From NCBI RefSeq assembly GCF_004349235.1, contig NZ_SMKY01000043.1:1-43970 (forward strand): a stretch of DNA of 43,970 bases. Direction: 5' to 3'. Positions within the stretch are counted from its first letter, which is position 1. Each line of letters opens with the position of its first letter. The DNA comes from Actinomadura darangshiensis. GTDB taxonomy: Bacteria; Actinomycetota; Actinomycetes; Streptosporangiales; Streptosporangiaceae. Of this stretch, positions 22,917 through 31,293 are shown one piece after another. The notes under the pieces are model-generated. The model did no database searches, was not told the origin of the DNA, and worked only from the letters and a program-made list of their open reading frames with translations. A program made the translations under genes and the position numbers.

Positions 22917-23726
22917 CTACACCGCCCGCCGGCCGGGGTCGCCGGGACGGTAGTGGCCGCCGAGCTCGCGGGTGAGCTCGCGCGCGGTGTCGATGACGAC
23001 GCGCAGCTCGGGGGCGTCGTCCGACATCGACAGGGTGTTGTCCGGGCCGATGATGGCGATGGTGGCGCAGATGCCGTACTCGTCGAAGACGGGCGCCGCC
23101 ACCGCGACGATGCCGGGGGTGCTCATCGCGGCGCAGTGGCCGACGTCGCGGACCCGTTCGACGTCGGCGCGGATCTCCTCGCGCACCGAGCCCGGCAGGT
23201 TCGCCAGCAGCCGTTCCATGGACAGCTGGTCGCCGTGGTAGGCCAGGAAGACCTTGCTCTGCGCCGCGTCCAGCGGCAGGTGGCTGCCGACCCGCACGGA
23301 TACGATGACGGCGGTGGAGGCGTTCTCCTCCACCCGGGAGACCACCGGGCCGGTGAGCCCCCACAGGCTGAGCACCGTACTGGTCCGCGTGGCGCGCGCA
23401 AGGGACTGCATATGGCGCGGAGCGAGGTTGACGACGCGGCGGCGGCCGATGGCGAAGGCACCGAGTTGCAGCAGCAGGCCGCCGGGCACGTAGCCGCCGT
23501 CGCCGGGGCTGCGTTCGAGCAGCCCGGCCGCGACGAGGGACGTGCAGTAGCGGTACGCCGTGGTGCGGTTGAGGCCGAGCCGCTCGGCGACCTCGCCGGC
23601 GGTCAGCTCCGGCGTGGCCGGATCGTACAGCGACAGGATCTGGCTGACCCGGCTCACCGCCTGGATGTCGGCCTGGTCCGCACGGTCCGCGCGGGCGGCG
23701 TCCGGCGGCCGCTTCGATCTGGTCAC
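22917..23726 (-). CDS. IclR-family transcriptional regulator
   Basis: A 269-residue regulator with an N-terminal winged helix (AVSRVSQILSLYDPATPELTAGEVAERLGLNRTTAYRYCTSLVAAGLLERSPGDGGYVPG) and a C-terminal effector domain (SLWGLTGPVVSRVEENAS, RVGSHLPLDAAQSKVFLAY, PGIVAVAAPVFDEYGICATIAIIGP). The GTG at 23726 has GGAGG five bases upstream. IclR proteins control catabolic operons in response to the substrate. The GTTCAC palindrome in the divergent promoter region is the natural target, and a 10-bp inverted repeat just upstream of iclR (23756-23794) could be an autoregulatory site. Confidence 0.9.
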   Translation of the reverse strand: MTRSKRPPDAARADRADQADIQAVSRVSQILSLYDPATPELTAGEVAERLGLNRTTAYRYCTSLVAAGLLERSPGDGGYVPGGLLLQLGAFAIGRRRVVNLAPRHMQSLARATRTSTVLSLWGLTGPVVSRVEENASTAVIVSVRVGSHLPLDAAQSKVFLAYHGDQLSMERLLANLPGSVREEIRADVERVRDVGHCAAMSTPGIVAVAAPVFDEYGICATIAIIGPDNTLSMSDDAPELRVVIDTARELTRELGGHYRPGDPGRRAV

Positions 23727-23755
23727 GGAGGCCTCCGCCGGAGGGTGGTCGAGAA

Positions 23756-23794
23756 CCTGACAGCCATGCTCACGATAGGAACAGGGCTGTCAGG
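23756..23794. promoter_or_regulatory. Perfect 10-bp inverted repeat upstream of iclR
   Basis: CCTGACAGCC (23756-23765) and GGCTGTCAGG (23785-23794) are exact inverted copies, separated by 19 bases. On the minus strand the spacer holds TATCGT, a possible -10 for iclR. It could be a widely spaced operator pair or the stem of a leader hairpin. Confidence 0.55.
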
Positions 23795-23819
23795 CTATCT
23801 CAGAAGCCGGACACCCGTG

Positions 23820-23838
23820 CGGCGGCCAGGGGCCGCCG
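23820..23838 (-). terminator. Hairpin terminator after gpmA
   Basis: CGGCGGCC-AGG-GGCCGCCG: an eight-pair perfect stem with a three-base loop, seven bases beyond the gpmA stop. No U tract follows, as is common in actinomycetes. It also shields iclR from the convergent direction. Confidence 0.7.
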
Positions 23839-23844
23839 ACGGCG

Positions 23845-24645
23845 TCACTTCTTGCGGCCCCGCTTGGGCTTGGACGCCGGCTTGGGGGCGACCGGGGCCT
23901 TGGCGGCGCCCTGGTTCTTGACGGCCTCGATCGCGGCCTTCGCGGCGGCCGGGTCGAGGTACTCACCGCCTCGCTTGAGCGGGGCGAAGTCGTCGTCGAG
24001 TTCGTAGACGAGGGGGATGCCCGTCGGGATGTTGAGGCCGACGATCTGCTCGTCGGAGATGTCGTCCAGGTGCTTGACGAGGCCGCGCAGGGAGTTGCCG
24101 TGCGCGGCGACCAGGACGGTCTGGCCGGCGGCCAGGTCGGGGACGATCGCGTCGTACCAGTAGGGCAGGAAGCGGTCGACGACGTCGGCCAGGCACTCCG
24201 AGCGCGGGATCAGTTCCGACGGGAGCTCGGCGTAGCGGAGGTCGTTGACCTGCGAGAGGGGGTCGTCGTCCTTGATGGGCGGCGGCGGGGTGTCGTAGGA
24301 GCGGCGCCACGTCATGAACTGCTCTTCGCCGTATTCCTCGCGGGTCTGGGCCTTGTTCTTGCCCTGGAGGGCGCCGTAATGGCGCTCGTTGAGCCGCCAG
24401 GAGCGCTTGACCGGGATCCAGAGGAGGTCGGCCACGTCCAAGGCGATGTTGGCGGTGCGGATGGCCCGCTTCAGCAGCGAGGTGTGCACCACGTCCGGGG
24501 TGATGTCGGCGTCGAGCAGCAGGTCGCCGCCCTTGGTCGCCTCGCCCTCGCCCTTCGCGGACAGGTCGACGTCCACCCAGCCGGTGAACAGCCCTTCCGC
24601 GTTCCAGACGCTTTCGCCATGCCGCAGCAATACCAGGGTCGCCAT
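23845..24645 (-). CDS. gpmA: 2,3-bisphosphoglycerate-dependent phosphoglycerate mutase
   Basis: A 266-residue cofactor-dependent mutase that interconverts 3- and 2-phosphoglycerate in glycolysis and gluconeogenesis. Motifs are canonical: [12 protein letters not shown] (phospho-His), [34 protein letters not shown], and [23 protein letters not shown]. The C-terminus carries an extra Lys/Pro/Ala-rich tail of about 25 residues ([18 protein letters not shown]), common in actinobacteria and likely disordered. The ATG at 24645 gives [12 protein letters not shown], the expected start. It is the third gene of the mshA-ybjN-gpmA block on the minus strand, an arrangement conserved from mycobacteria to streptomycetes. 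Confidence 0.96.
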   Translation of the reverse strand: MATLVLLRHGESVWNAEGLFTGWVDVDLSAKGEGEATKGGDLLLDADITPDVVHTSLLKRAIRTANIALDVADLLWIPVKRSWRLNERHYGALQGKNKAQTREEYGEEQFMTWRRSYDTPPPPIKDDDPLSQVNDLRYAELPSELIPRSECLADVVDRFLPYWYDAIVPDLAAGQTVLVAAHGNSLRGLVKHLDDISDEQIVGLNIPTGIPLVYELDDDFAPLKRGGEYLDPAAAKAAIEAVKNQGAAKAPVAPKPASKPKRGRKK

Positions 24646-24674
24646 GGCACCAGAGCCTATCGGCCCCGGACGGG

Positions 24675-25166
24675 TCACTCGCGGTTGGCCGGGTCCGCGA
24701 AGGAGGCGAAGGCCTGGAGGTTGGCGAGGCTCTCGCCGCGCTTGACGCGCCAGTCCCATTCGCGCTGGATGGACGACTTGAACCCGCGCTCCAGGGCCTT
24801 GTCGAAGTTCTCGTCGGAGTAGGTGAGGACGCAGCCGAGGAGGCGGTCGATCTCGTCCGGGGAGACGGACTCGAGCGGGACCTTGCCGACGAGGTGGACG
24901 TCGCCGACGTCGTCCAGGGCGAACGCCACCCCGTACATGCGGCCGTTCTTCTCCAGGAGGAACCGGTAGAAGTCGGCGTGGTTCTCGTCGGGGCGGCGGC
25001 AGAAGAACGCCTCGACGTGCAGGGAGTGGTCGCCGACGATCAGCCAGGTCATGGTGGCGAGCTTGTGCTGCCCGGGGAGTTTGACGAAGAACGCGTTCTC
25101 GCGCGGCTCGTCGAACTCCAGCTCGGCGGCCTTCAGCGTCTCCCTGATGGTCTCGGCAAGGCTCAC
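24675..25166 (-). CDS. YbjN-domain protein
   Basis: A 163-residue protein of the YbjN family, similar in fold to type III secretion chaperones, with no established enzymatic role. Features: [109 protein letters not shown]. The GTG at 25166 overlaps the mshA stop by four bases (GTGA), implying translational coupling. It lies 29 bases before gpmA. Constant pairing with mshA and gpmA across actinobacteria (e.g. Rv0486-Rv0489 region) supports the assignment. Confidence 0.9.
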   Translation of the reverse strand: MSLAETIRETLKAAELEFDEPRENAFFVKLPGQHKLATMTWLIVGDHSLHVEAFFCRRPDENHADFYRFLLEKNGRMYGVAFALDDVGDVHLVGKVPLESVSPDEIDRLLGCVLTYSDENFDKALERGFKSSIQREWDWRVKRGESLANLQAFASFADPANRE

Positions 25167-26476
25167 GCGGTGACCTCCGCAGCGGTCGGCATGGACGTCG
25201 GCATGGACACCGCACCGGTGTACACGGCACCGGTATACACGTCGAGGAGCCGGTCGACGGTGGCGTCCCAGCCGAAGGCGTCCGCGTGTCGGACGGCGCC
25301 GCGGGCGAGGCGGGCGTGCAGGGCGGGTTCCGCTTGCAGGCGGCGCAGGACGGCGGCGTAGTCGGCGGGGTCGTGGCCGGAGACCAGGATGCCCGAGTCG
25401 CCGTCCGCGACGGCGGTGCAGAGGCCGCCGACGCGGGACGCGACGACAGGCGTCCCGCAGGCTTGGGACTCGACGGCGACCAGGCCGAACGACTCGCTGT
25501 GGGACGGGACGACCGTGACGTCCGCGGCCCGGTACCAGTCGGCCAGCTCGTCCTGCGGTGCGGGCGGCTCGAAGCGCATGACGTCGGAGATGCCCAGCTG
25601 GGCGGCGAGGAGCTGCAGGCCCTCGGGGCGGCACAGGCCGGAGCCGCTGGGGCCGCCGACGACGGCGACGACGAGCTTGGAGCGCAGCGCCGGGTCGTCC
25701 GCGAGCATGCGGGCGACGGCGCGCAGCAGGACGTCGGGGGCCTTGAGCGGCTGGATGCGGCCGACGAACAGCAGCACGTAGGCGTCGCGGGGCAGGCCGA
25801 GGCGGCTGCGGGCGGGGCCCGTCCGGTGCGGGACGAGACCGGGCTCGGGGCGGAATCGCGACAGGTCGACGCCGGGGCTGACGGCCGTGACCCGCGCCGG
25901 GTCGGCGTCGTAGAGGCCGGCGAGTTCGCGGGCCTCCTTGCCGGTGTTGGCGACGAGCCGGTCGGCCGACGCCACGACCTGCTCCTCGCCGAGGACGCGT
26001 TCGGCGGGCTCCGGCTTGTCGTCGTCGGCGAGGGCCGCGTTCTTCACCTTCGCCATCGTGTGCATCGAGTGGACGAGCGGGACGCCCCACCGCTGCTTCA
26101 CCGCCCAGCCGGCCTGCCCGGACAGCCAGTAGTGCGTGTGCAGGAGGTCGTAGTGGCCGGGGTCGTGGGCGGCCTCGGCGCGAAGCACGCCGGACGTGAA
26201 ACCGCAGAGGTGCCGGGAGAGCTCGGCCTTGTCGAGTTCCTCGAACGGCCCCGCGACGACGTTGCGGACGAGGACACCGGGGGCGAGCTCGACGACGGGG
26301 GGCAGGGCCCGGGAGGTGGCGCGGGTGAAGATGTCCACCTCGACGCCCCTGGCGGCGAGCCGCTTCGCGACCTCGACGATGTAGACGTTCATGCCGCCCG
26401 CGTCGCCGGTACCCGGTTGATCAAGAGGGGAAGTATGAACACTGATCGTCGCAACCCGGTTGATACGACGCGACAC
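25163..26476 (-). CDS. mshA: D-inositol-3-phosphate glycosyltransferase (mycothiol biosynthesis)
   Basis: A 437-residue GT4 glycosyltransferase that joins GlcNAc from UDP-GlcNAc to 1L-inositol-1-phosphate, the first step of mycothiol biosynthesis. Typical N-terminus: [27 protein letters not shown]. Further motifs: [58 protein letters not shown], and the nucleotide-sugar EX7E region [23 protein letters not shown]. The GTG at 26476 is preceded by GGAGG eight bases away; a TTG at 26500 has no support. The last 15 codons carry two small tandem duplications (YTGAV twice, MPTS/MPT). Confidence 0.96.
   Translation of the reverse strand: MSRRINRVATISVHTSPLDQPGTGDAGGMNVYIVEVAKRLAARGVEVDIFTRATSRALPPVVELAPGVLVRNVVAGPFEELDKAELSRHLCGFTSGVLRAEAAHDPGHYDLLHTHYWLSGQAGWAVKQRWGVPLVHSMHTMAKVKNAALADDDKPEPAERVLGEEQVVASADRLVANTGKEARELAGLYDADPARVTAVSPGVDLSRFRPEPGLVPHRTGPARSRLGLPRDAYVLLFVGRIQPLKAPDVLLRAVARMLADDPALRSKLVVAVVGGPSGSGLCRPEGLQLLAAQLGISDVMRFEPPAPQDELADWYRAADVTVVPSHSESFGLVAVESQACGTPVVASRVGGLCTAVADGDSGILVSGHDPADYAAVLRRLQAEPALHARLARGAVRHADAFGWDATVDRLLDVYTGAVYTGAVSMPTSMPTAAEVTA
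25185..25208 (-). repeat. 12-bp perfect tandem duplication at the mshA 3' end
   Basis: GTCGGCATGGAC is repeated exactly (25185-25196, 25197-25208). On the coding strand it gives SMPTSMPT just before the MshA C-terminus. Confidence 0.95.
25212..25241 (-). repeat. 15-bp tandem duplication at the mshA 3' end
   Basis: GCACCGGTGTACACG (25212-25226) and GCACCGGTATACACG (25227-25241) differ at one base. They encode VYTGA twice. Directly adjacent to the 12-bp duplication. Confidence 0.95.
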
Positions 26477-26521
26477 CGGACACCACCTCCGGTAGTGCAA
26501 CCTATCGACCGCGTTAGGTGT

Positions 26522-26538
26522 TCCCCCGGCTAGGGGGA
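26522..26538. other. Short GC hairpin between mshA and the SDR gene
   Basis: TCCCCC-GGCTA-GGGGGA: a six-pair stem with a five-base loop in the divergent promoter region. It might be an operator or simply a structured leader. Confidence 0.35.
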
Positions 26539-26604
26539 CAATCGTGACGTCCCGCCACAGTGACCGACCTCACCGGCCCCGCCCCCGTCTGGGATGGTGG
26601 ACGC

Positions 26605-27363
26605 ATGCGTAAGACCGCGATAGTGACCGGAGCAAGCAGCGGGATCGGGGCGGCCACGGCGAAGCGCCTGGCCGCGGAGGGGTTCAACGTCGTGCTCGCG
26701 GCGCGGCGCCTCGACCGCCTCGACGCCCTCGCCAAGGAGATCGCCGACGAGGTGCCGGGCGCCGGCAAGGTGGCGCCGGTCGCGCTGGACGTGACGTCGC
26801 AGGAGTCGGTGGACGCGCTCGCCGCGGCGGTCGACGGCTGCCACGTGCTGGTCAACAACGCGGGCGGCGCGCTCGGCCTGGACAGCGTCGCGACCGCGGA
26901 CCTCGCCGACTGGCGGTCGATGTACGAGACGAACGTGCTGGGCCTCGTCCGGGTCACCAAGGCGGTCCTGCCGAAGCTGATCGAGAGCGGGGCCGGGCAC
27001 GTCGTCAACATCACCTCCCTCGCCGCGCACGTCCCGTACGAGGGCGGCGGCGGGTACAACGCGGCCAAGCACGCCGCCTTCGCGGTCAACGACGTGATGC
27101 GGCTCGAACTGGTCGCCGAGCCGGTGCGGATCACGGAGGTCGCGCCGGGGCTGGTGAAGACGGAGGAGTTCTCGCTGGTCCGGTTCCGCGGGGACGAGGA
27201 GAAGGCCGCCAAGCCGTACCAGGGCGTCCCCGAGCCGCTGGTCGCCGAGGACGTCGCCGACTGCGTCGCCTGGGCCGTCACCCGTCCGCCGCACGTCAAC
27301 ATCGACCGGATCGACGTCCAGCCGCGCGTCCAGGCCGCCCCCTACAAGCTTCACCGGGAGTAG
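26605..27363 (+). CDS. SDR-family oxidoreductase (YdfG/serine dehydrogenase-like)
   Basis: A 252-residue short-chain dehydrogenase. MRKTAIVTGASSGIGAATAKRLAAEGFNVVLAARR is the NADP-type Rossmann start, with an Arg pair after strand 2 that favours NADP. NNAGGALGLDS, ITSLAAHVPYEGGGGYNAAKHA (Ser-Tyr-Lys) and VAPGLVKTEEFSLVRFRGD match the YdfG group, which oxidises 3-hydroxy acids such as serine or 3-hydroxypropionate, or reduces aldehydes. The ATG at 26605 begins at the Rossmann strand; GGTGG lies five bases upstream. Its 3' end overlaps the convergent methyltransferase gene by 13 bases. Divergent from mshA. Physiological role is unknown. Confidence 0.9.
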   Translation: MRKTAIVTGASSGIGAATAKRLAAEGFNVVLAARRLDRLDALAKEIADEVPGAGKVAPVALDVTSQESVDALAAAVDGCHVLVNNAGGALGLDSVATADLADWRSMYETNVLGLVRVTKAVLPKLIESGAGHVVNITSLAAHVPYEGGGGYNAAKHAAFAVNDVMRLELVAEPVRITEVAPGLVKTEEFSLVRFRGDEEKAAKPYQGVPEPLVAEDVADCVAWAVTRPPHVNIDRIDVQPRVQAAPYKLHRE

Positions 27364-28172
27364 GGCGCGACCGCGCTCCAGGGCAGTGTCACCTCACCGA
27401 GCCGCCAGCGGTTTCGTCCACCGTATGGAGGACGTGCCAGGACGGGATGGGTCCGCGCCAACAGGGACACGGCCTCGACCCAGCGCGCGCGGGGGCCGAA
27501 CGCCGAATGCGGGGCGGCCGTAGCCCAGCACCGGTCGAATGCGGTCAGCACCTCGTGGATGGGTTCGCCCTGCACGTTCCGGTGGATCAGCGTCTTCGGG
27601 AGACGTTCGGCCAGAACCGACGGACGTTCGAGGGTGCGCACATGGGCGGCGAAGGTAATCGTCTGCGGACCGTCCTTGGTGAGGGTGACCCAGACGGCGC
27701 GACGTCCGATCTCGTCGCACGTCCCCTCTACTAGGACGCCCGCAGGGGCCAGGCGCTCGCGCAGGTCGTCCCAGGCGTCCCAGGCGGCGGGCTCGTCGTA
27801 CTGGCGCAGGACGTTCAGCGCCCTCACCAGGACGGGCGGACGCGGCACCGGCAGCTCGAACCCGCCGCGCCGGAACGTCAGCCCTTCGTGCGGGCCGGTC
27901 GCGTCCAGGAGGGCGAGGCCGGCGGCGACCCGCGCGGGCTCGATCTCGATGCCGGCGACCTCCAGGCGCGGCGAGACCGCGCGGAGCCGCGAATACAGCT
28001 CGAACGTGGTGACCGGGGACGCGCCGTAGCCGAGATCGACGGCCAGCGGGCGGGCGTCCGACCGCAGCGCGCCGGCCTGGGTGGCGGCGATCCAGCGGTC
28101 GATCCGGCGCAGCCGGTTGGGGGCGGTGGTGCCGCGGGTCGCCTCCCCCCGCGGCTTGGGTGCTGGGGGCAC
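27351..28172 (-). CDS. SAM-dependent methyltransferase-like protein
   Basis: A 273-residue class I methyltransferase-like protein. The SAM-binding region is ARPLAVDLGYGASPVTTFELYSRLRAVSPRLEVAGIEIEPARVAAG, i.e. motif I DLGYGASP and an acidic end of strand 2 (GIEIEP). Downstream parts (VRALNVLRQYDEPAAWDAW, RLAPAGVLVEGTCDEIGRRAVWV) fit a conserved actinobacterial group usually found next to mshA. The GTG at 28172 is the first in-frame start; AAGGA lies about eleven bases upstream, farther than usual, so the start is uncertain. The substrate is not known. Confidence 0.8.
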   Translation of the reverse strand: MPPAPKPRGEATRGTTAPNRLRRIDRWIAATQAGALRSDARPLAVDLGYGASPVTTFELYSRLRAVSPRLEVAGIEIEPARVAAGLALLDATGPHEGLTFRRGGFELPVPRPPVLVRALNVLRQYDEPAAWDAWDDLRERLAPAGVLVEGTCDEIGRRAVWVTLTKDGPQTITFAAHVRTLERPSVLAERLPKTLIHRNVQGEPIHEVLTAFDRCWATAAPHSAFGPRARWVEAVSLLARTHPVLARPPYGGRNRWRLGEVTLPWSAVAPYSR

Positions 28173-28234
28173 GGGGCAATTGTTCCTTGTCGCCCGCTAT
28201 GCCTCGTACGCCCAGCGAACCCGCGGCGAACCCC

Positions 28235-28267
28235 ACCGAATAGGATTCGGTAAGCCATCGGTTACCG
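28235..28267. promoter_or_regulatory. Overlapping palindromes at the acyl-CoA synthetase promoter
   Basis: ACCGAA-TAGGA-TTCGGT (28235-28251) has perfect six-base arms around a possible -10, TAGGAT (28241-28246). Directly overlapping it, CGGTAA-GCCATCGG-TTACCG (28248-28267) also has perfect six-base arms. The pair lies 31-64 bases before the ATG and resembles two operator sites for one or two repressors. Confidence 0.5.
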
Positions 28268-28298
28268 TGCTGCCGACGCCGACACCCGAGGAGTGCCG

Positions 28299-29912
28299 AT
28301 GCTCGACCTGGCGACCCTGCACGAGGCCATCGCCGCCGCGATCCCCGACCGCGAGTGCCTGGTCTGGCGCGACCGCCGGATGACCTGGCGCGAAATCACC
28401 GACCGGACGCGGCGGCTGGCGAACGTCCTGCACGCGCACGGCCTCGGCCTGCGCGGCGCCGGCGAGCACGGCACGGCGTCCGCGCCCTGGGAGTCGCCGC
28501 ACGACCACCTCGCGCTCTACCTGCACAACGGGCCCGAGTACCTGGAGGGCCTCGTCGGCGCGCACAAGGCCCGGGTCGCGCCGTTCAACGTCAACTACCG
28601 GTACGTGGACGACGAGCTGGCCCAGCTGTTCGGCGACGCCCGCCCGGCCGCCGTCCTCTACCACGCACGGTTCGCCGACGTCATCGGGCGCGTGGCCGAG
28701 CGCCTCGGCACCCGCCCGCTCCTCCTCCAGGTGGCGGACGATTCGGGCGCCGCGCTCCTGCCGGGCGCGCTCGACTACGAGGACGCGCTCGCCAAGGCGT
28801 CCACCGACCCGCTCCCCGACCGCCCGGACGCCCACGACCTGCACATCCTCTACACGGGCGGCACGACGGGGATGCCGAAGGGCACGCTGTGGCGGATCGG
28901 CGACCTGATGCTGGGGCCGCTCGGCATGCGGCGCCGCGACGGCGGCCCGGTCACCGACCTCGGCGAAGCCGTCGAGCGGGCCGTGGCGAGCGACGTCCGG
29001 GTGCTGGTCGGCCCGCCGCTCATGCACGGCGGCGGCACGTGGTCGGCGCTCGGCGGCTGGTGCGGCGGCGCCTGCGTCGTGTTCCCCGACCGGACGGACG
29101 GCCTCGACGCCGCCGACCTGATGGCCACGGCCGAGCGCGAGCGCGTCACCCGGATGCCGATGGTCGGGGACGCGTTCGCCCGCCCGATCGTCCAGGCGCT
29201 GGAGGCGCGACCCCACGACCTGGCCTCCCTCCGGACGATCATCAACTCCGCCGCCGGCATCAGCCCCGGCGTCAAGGAACGCCTCCTGGAACTCCTCCCC
29301 CACACCCGGCTCGTGGACGTCCTGGGCTCGTCCGAGACGGGGTTCCAGGTCACCCGCAGCGGCGCGGCCGCGCGGACGTTCGCGATGGCGGCGGGCACGG
29401 CGGTGCTCAGCGCCGACCGGTCCCGGCGGCTCGCGCCCGGCGAGGACGAGCTGGGCTGGCTGGCCAAGGGCGGCTCGATCCCGCTCGCCTACCTCGGCGA
29501 CCCGGCGAAGACCGCGTCGACGTTCCTCACCGTGGACGGCGAGCGCCTCGTCGTGGCGGGCGACCGGGCGCGGCTCCTCGCCGACGGCACCGTCGAGGTG
29601 CACGGGCGCGAGGCCACCACGATCAACACCGGCGGCGAGAAGGTGTTCGCGGAGGAGGTCGAGACCGTCCTGCGCGGCCTGCCCGGCGTCACGGACGCGC
29701 TGGTCGTCGGCCGTCCGAGCGAGCGCTGGGGCACCGAGATCGTCGCGGTGGTCAGCCCGGCGGGCGCCCCGTCCGACGACGACCTGCGCGCCGGCTGCGC
29801 CGCGCACCTCGCCCGCTACAAGATCCCCAAGGCGTTCGTCCGGACCGGCCACGGCCTGCGGCTGCCCAACGGCAAGGCCGACTACGCGGCCGCCCGCGCG
29901 CTCCTCGACTGA
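28299..29912 (+). CDS. Acyl-CoA synthetase (AMP-forming)
   Basis: A 537-residue ANL-superfamily ligase that activates a carboxylic acid through an acyl-adenylate to a CoA thioester. The P-loop reads [17 protein letters not shown]. Next come [32 protein letters not shown] (A5 motif), [18 protein letters not shown] (A7/A8) and the C-terminal [15 protein letters not shown], with catalytic Lys in GKADY near the end. Its length and the [29 protein letters not shown] start fit the FadD-type medium/long-chain or steroid-side-chain group. The ATG at 28299 follows GAGGAG by five bases; GTG at 28293 overlaps that site and is unlikely. A palindrome pair upstream suggests substrate-responsive repression. 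Confidence 0.9.
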   Translation: MLDLATLHEAIAAAIPDRECLVWRDRRMTWREITDRTRRLANVLHAHGLGLRGAGEHGTASAPWESPHDHLALYLHNGPEYLEGLVGAHKARVAPFNVNYRYVDDELAQLFGDARPAAVLYHARFADVIGRVAERLGTRPLLLQVADDSGAALLPGALDYEDALAKASTDPLPDRPDAHDLHILYTGGTTGMPKGTLWRIGDLMLGPLGMRRRDGGPVTDLGEAVERAVASDVRVLVGPPLMHGGGTWSALGGWCGGACVVFPDRTDGLDAADLMATAERERVTRMPMVGDAFARPIVQALEARPHDLASLRTIINSAAGISPGVKERLLELLPHTRLVDVLGSSETGFQVTRSGAAARTFAMAAGTAVLSADRSRRLAPGEDELGWLAKGGSIPLAYLGDPAKTASTFLTVDGERLVVAGDRARLLADGTVEVHGREATTINTGGEKVFAEEVETVLRGLPGVTDALVVGRPSERWGTEIVAVVSPAGAPSDDDLRAGCAAHLARYKIPKAFVRTGHGLRLPNGKADYAAARALLD

Positions 29913-29926
29913 ACGAAATTCCGTTC
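29911..29926. promoter_or_regulatory. GAACG/CGTTC inverted repeat
   Basis: GAACG-AAATTC-CGTTC overlaps the acyl-CoA synthetase stop and lies 42 bases before the TIGR03084 gene. It closely resembles GAACG-AAGAATTC-CGTTC at 36071-36088, the presumed operator of a TetR gene. Confidence 0.4.
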
Positions 29927-29967
29927 GGCCCTGTACCGGCGCCCCCGCGGCGCGAGATCCTGGCGGG

Positions 29968-30756
29968 ATGCCGGATTTGCACAGCCTGCTCGCCGACCTG
30001 GCCGCCGAGGGCGACTCCGCCGACGCCCTGGTCGCCCCGCTGCCCGCCGGCCGCTGGGCGGACCCGACGCCCGCCGAGGGCTGGACGATCGCGCACCAGA
30101 TCGCCCACCTCGCCTGGACCGACGGCCAGGCGGTCAGCGCGGCCACCGACCCGGCCGCGTTCGCGATCATGGTCGAGGAGGCCGCCGCGAATTCGGGCGG
30201 CTACGTCGAGGCCGGCGCGCAGGCCGGCACCGCGGAGGACCCCGCCCACCTCCTGGACCGCTGGCGCGACGGGCGCCGCCGCATGGTGGACGCCCTCACC
30301 GGCGTCGAGCCCGGCACGCGCCTCCCCTGGTTCGGCCCGCCGATGGGCGTCGCGTCCATGGCGACCGCGCGCCTGATGGAGACCTGGGCCCACGGCGAGG
30401 ACATCGCCGACGCCCTCGGTGTCCGGCGCGAGCCGACCCACCGCCTCCGGCATGTCGCGCACATCGGCGTCCGCACCCGCGACTTCGCGTTCCGCAACCG
30501 CGGCCTGGAACCGCCCGCCGAGGAGTTCCGCGTCGCCCTGCGGGCCCCGGACGGAGACGAATGGACGTGGGGCCCGCCGGACGCCCGCCAGTCGGTGACC
30601 GGCCCCGCCCTCGACTTCTGCCATGCCGTCACCCAGCGCCGCCACCGCGCCGACCTGGCCCTCACCGCCACCGGTCCCGACGCCGGCCGGTGGCTGGACG
30701 TCGCGCAGGCGTTCGCCGGTCCGCCCGGCCCCGGCCGCGCCCCGTCGCACGCGTGA
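29968..30756 (+). CDS. TIGR03084-type metal-binding protein (DinB/MDMPI-like)
   Basis: A 262-residue protein of the TIGR03084 group, related to mycothiol-dependent maleylpyruvate isomerase. The N-terminal four-helix DinB-like bundle supplies metal ligands: [14 protein letters not shown] (His) and the later [21 protein letters not shown] (Glu/His). The C-terminal half contains the family pattern [16 protein letters not shown] and [13 protein letters not shown]. Many DinB-fold enzymes use mycothiol as thiol cofactor, which fits an organism with mshA; the reaction here is unknown. The ATG at 29968 has only GGCGGG upstream. Codirectional with the acyl-CoA synthetase 55 bases away, possibly cotranscribed. 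Confidence 0.82.
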   Translation: MPDLHSLLADLAAEGDSADALVAPLPAGRWADPTPAEGWTIAHQIAHLAWTDGQAVSAATDPAAFAIMVEEAAANSGGYVEAGAQAGTAEDPAHLLDRWRDGRRRMVDALTGVEPGTRLPWFGPPMGVASMATARLMETWAHGEDIADALGVRREPTHRLRHVAHIGVRTRDFAFRNRGLEPPAEEFRVALRAPDGDEWTWGPPDARQSVTGPALDFCHAVTQRRHRADLALTATGPDAGRWLDVAQAFAGPPGPGRAPSHA

Positions 30757-30819
30757 GAGTTTCACCACTACCGGGCCCGGTCGCGTTCGCCGCGGCCCGA
30801 TCTTGGACATGTCTCAGGC

Positions 30820-31293
30820 ATGACAGTTCTCATCGCTTATGACGGTTCTGACGACGCCCAGGCGGCGGTGGAGTACGTGGCGGCGCACCTGCGGGCCGAG
30901 CCGACCGTGATCATGACGGTGTGGGAGCCGCTCCTGCTGCAGATGTCCTGGGCCCCGCTCGCCGCGGCCGCGCCGGTCGCCGCGGAGCCGCAGCCCGGCG
31001 ACCAGTGGGAAGAGGAGAAGCAGGCCGAGCGGCTCGCGCAGCAGGGCGCCGACCTGGCCGGCAAGGGCGGGCTGACGGACGTGAGCACCCGCGCCGAACG
31101 CGGCGGCGGGCCCGTGTGGGCCGCCATCGTGGACGTCGCGGACGAGCTGGACGCGTCCCTGATCGTGACCGGTTCGCGCGGACTTGCGGGCGCCCGTTCG
31201 GTCATCCTGGGCAGCGTCTCGACCCGCGTGCTGCACCACGCCAAGCGGCCCGTCCTCGTGGTACCGCCGAAGCAGGAGGAGAAGGACGGCTAG
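30820..31293 (+). CDS. Universal stress protein (UspA family)
   Basis: A 157-residue single-domain USP. MTVLIAYDGSDDAQAAVEYVAAHL is the usual N-terminus. SLIVTGSRGLAGARSVILGSVSTRVLHHAKRPVLVVP contains the G-x2-G-x9-G-S/T ATP-binding motif, so it is of the ATP-binding class. There is a charged insertion (EPQPGDQWEEEKQAERLAQQ) in the middle. No ribosome site precedes the ATG at 30820, so it may be leaderless. The stop TAG shares the four bases CTAG with the stop of the convergent macrodomain gene. Confidence 0.92.
   Translation: MTVLIAYDGSDDAQAAVEYVAAHLRAEPTVIMTVWEPLLLQMSWAPLAAAAPVAAEPQPGDQWEEEKQAERLAQQGADLAGKGGLTDVSTRAERGGGPVWAAIVDVADELDASLIVTGSRGLAGARSVILGSVSTRVLHHAKRPVLVVPPKQEEKDG

Noticed and set aside
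27394..28258. Alternative minus-strand frames over the methyltransferase gene
   Set aside because: Their translations are Arg/Pro-rich with no motifs. The frame ending at 27351 contains the SAM-binding pattern.
30770..30781. Perfect 12-bp palindrome ACCGGGCCCGGT between the TIGR03084 and USP genes
   Set aside because: It has no loop, so it is a poor terminator, and in very GC-rich DNA such self-complementary runs are common. There is no second copy or regulator to support an operator.
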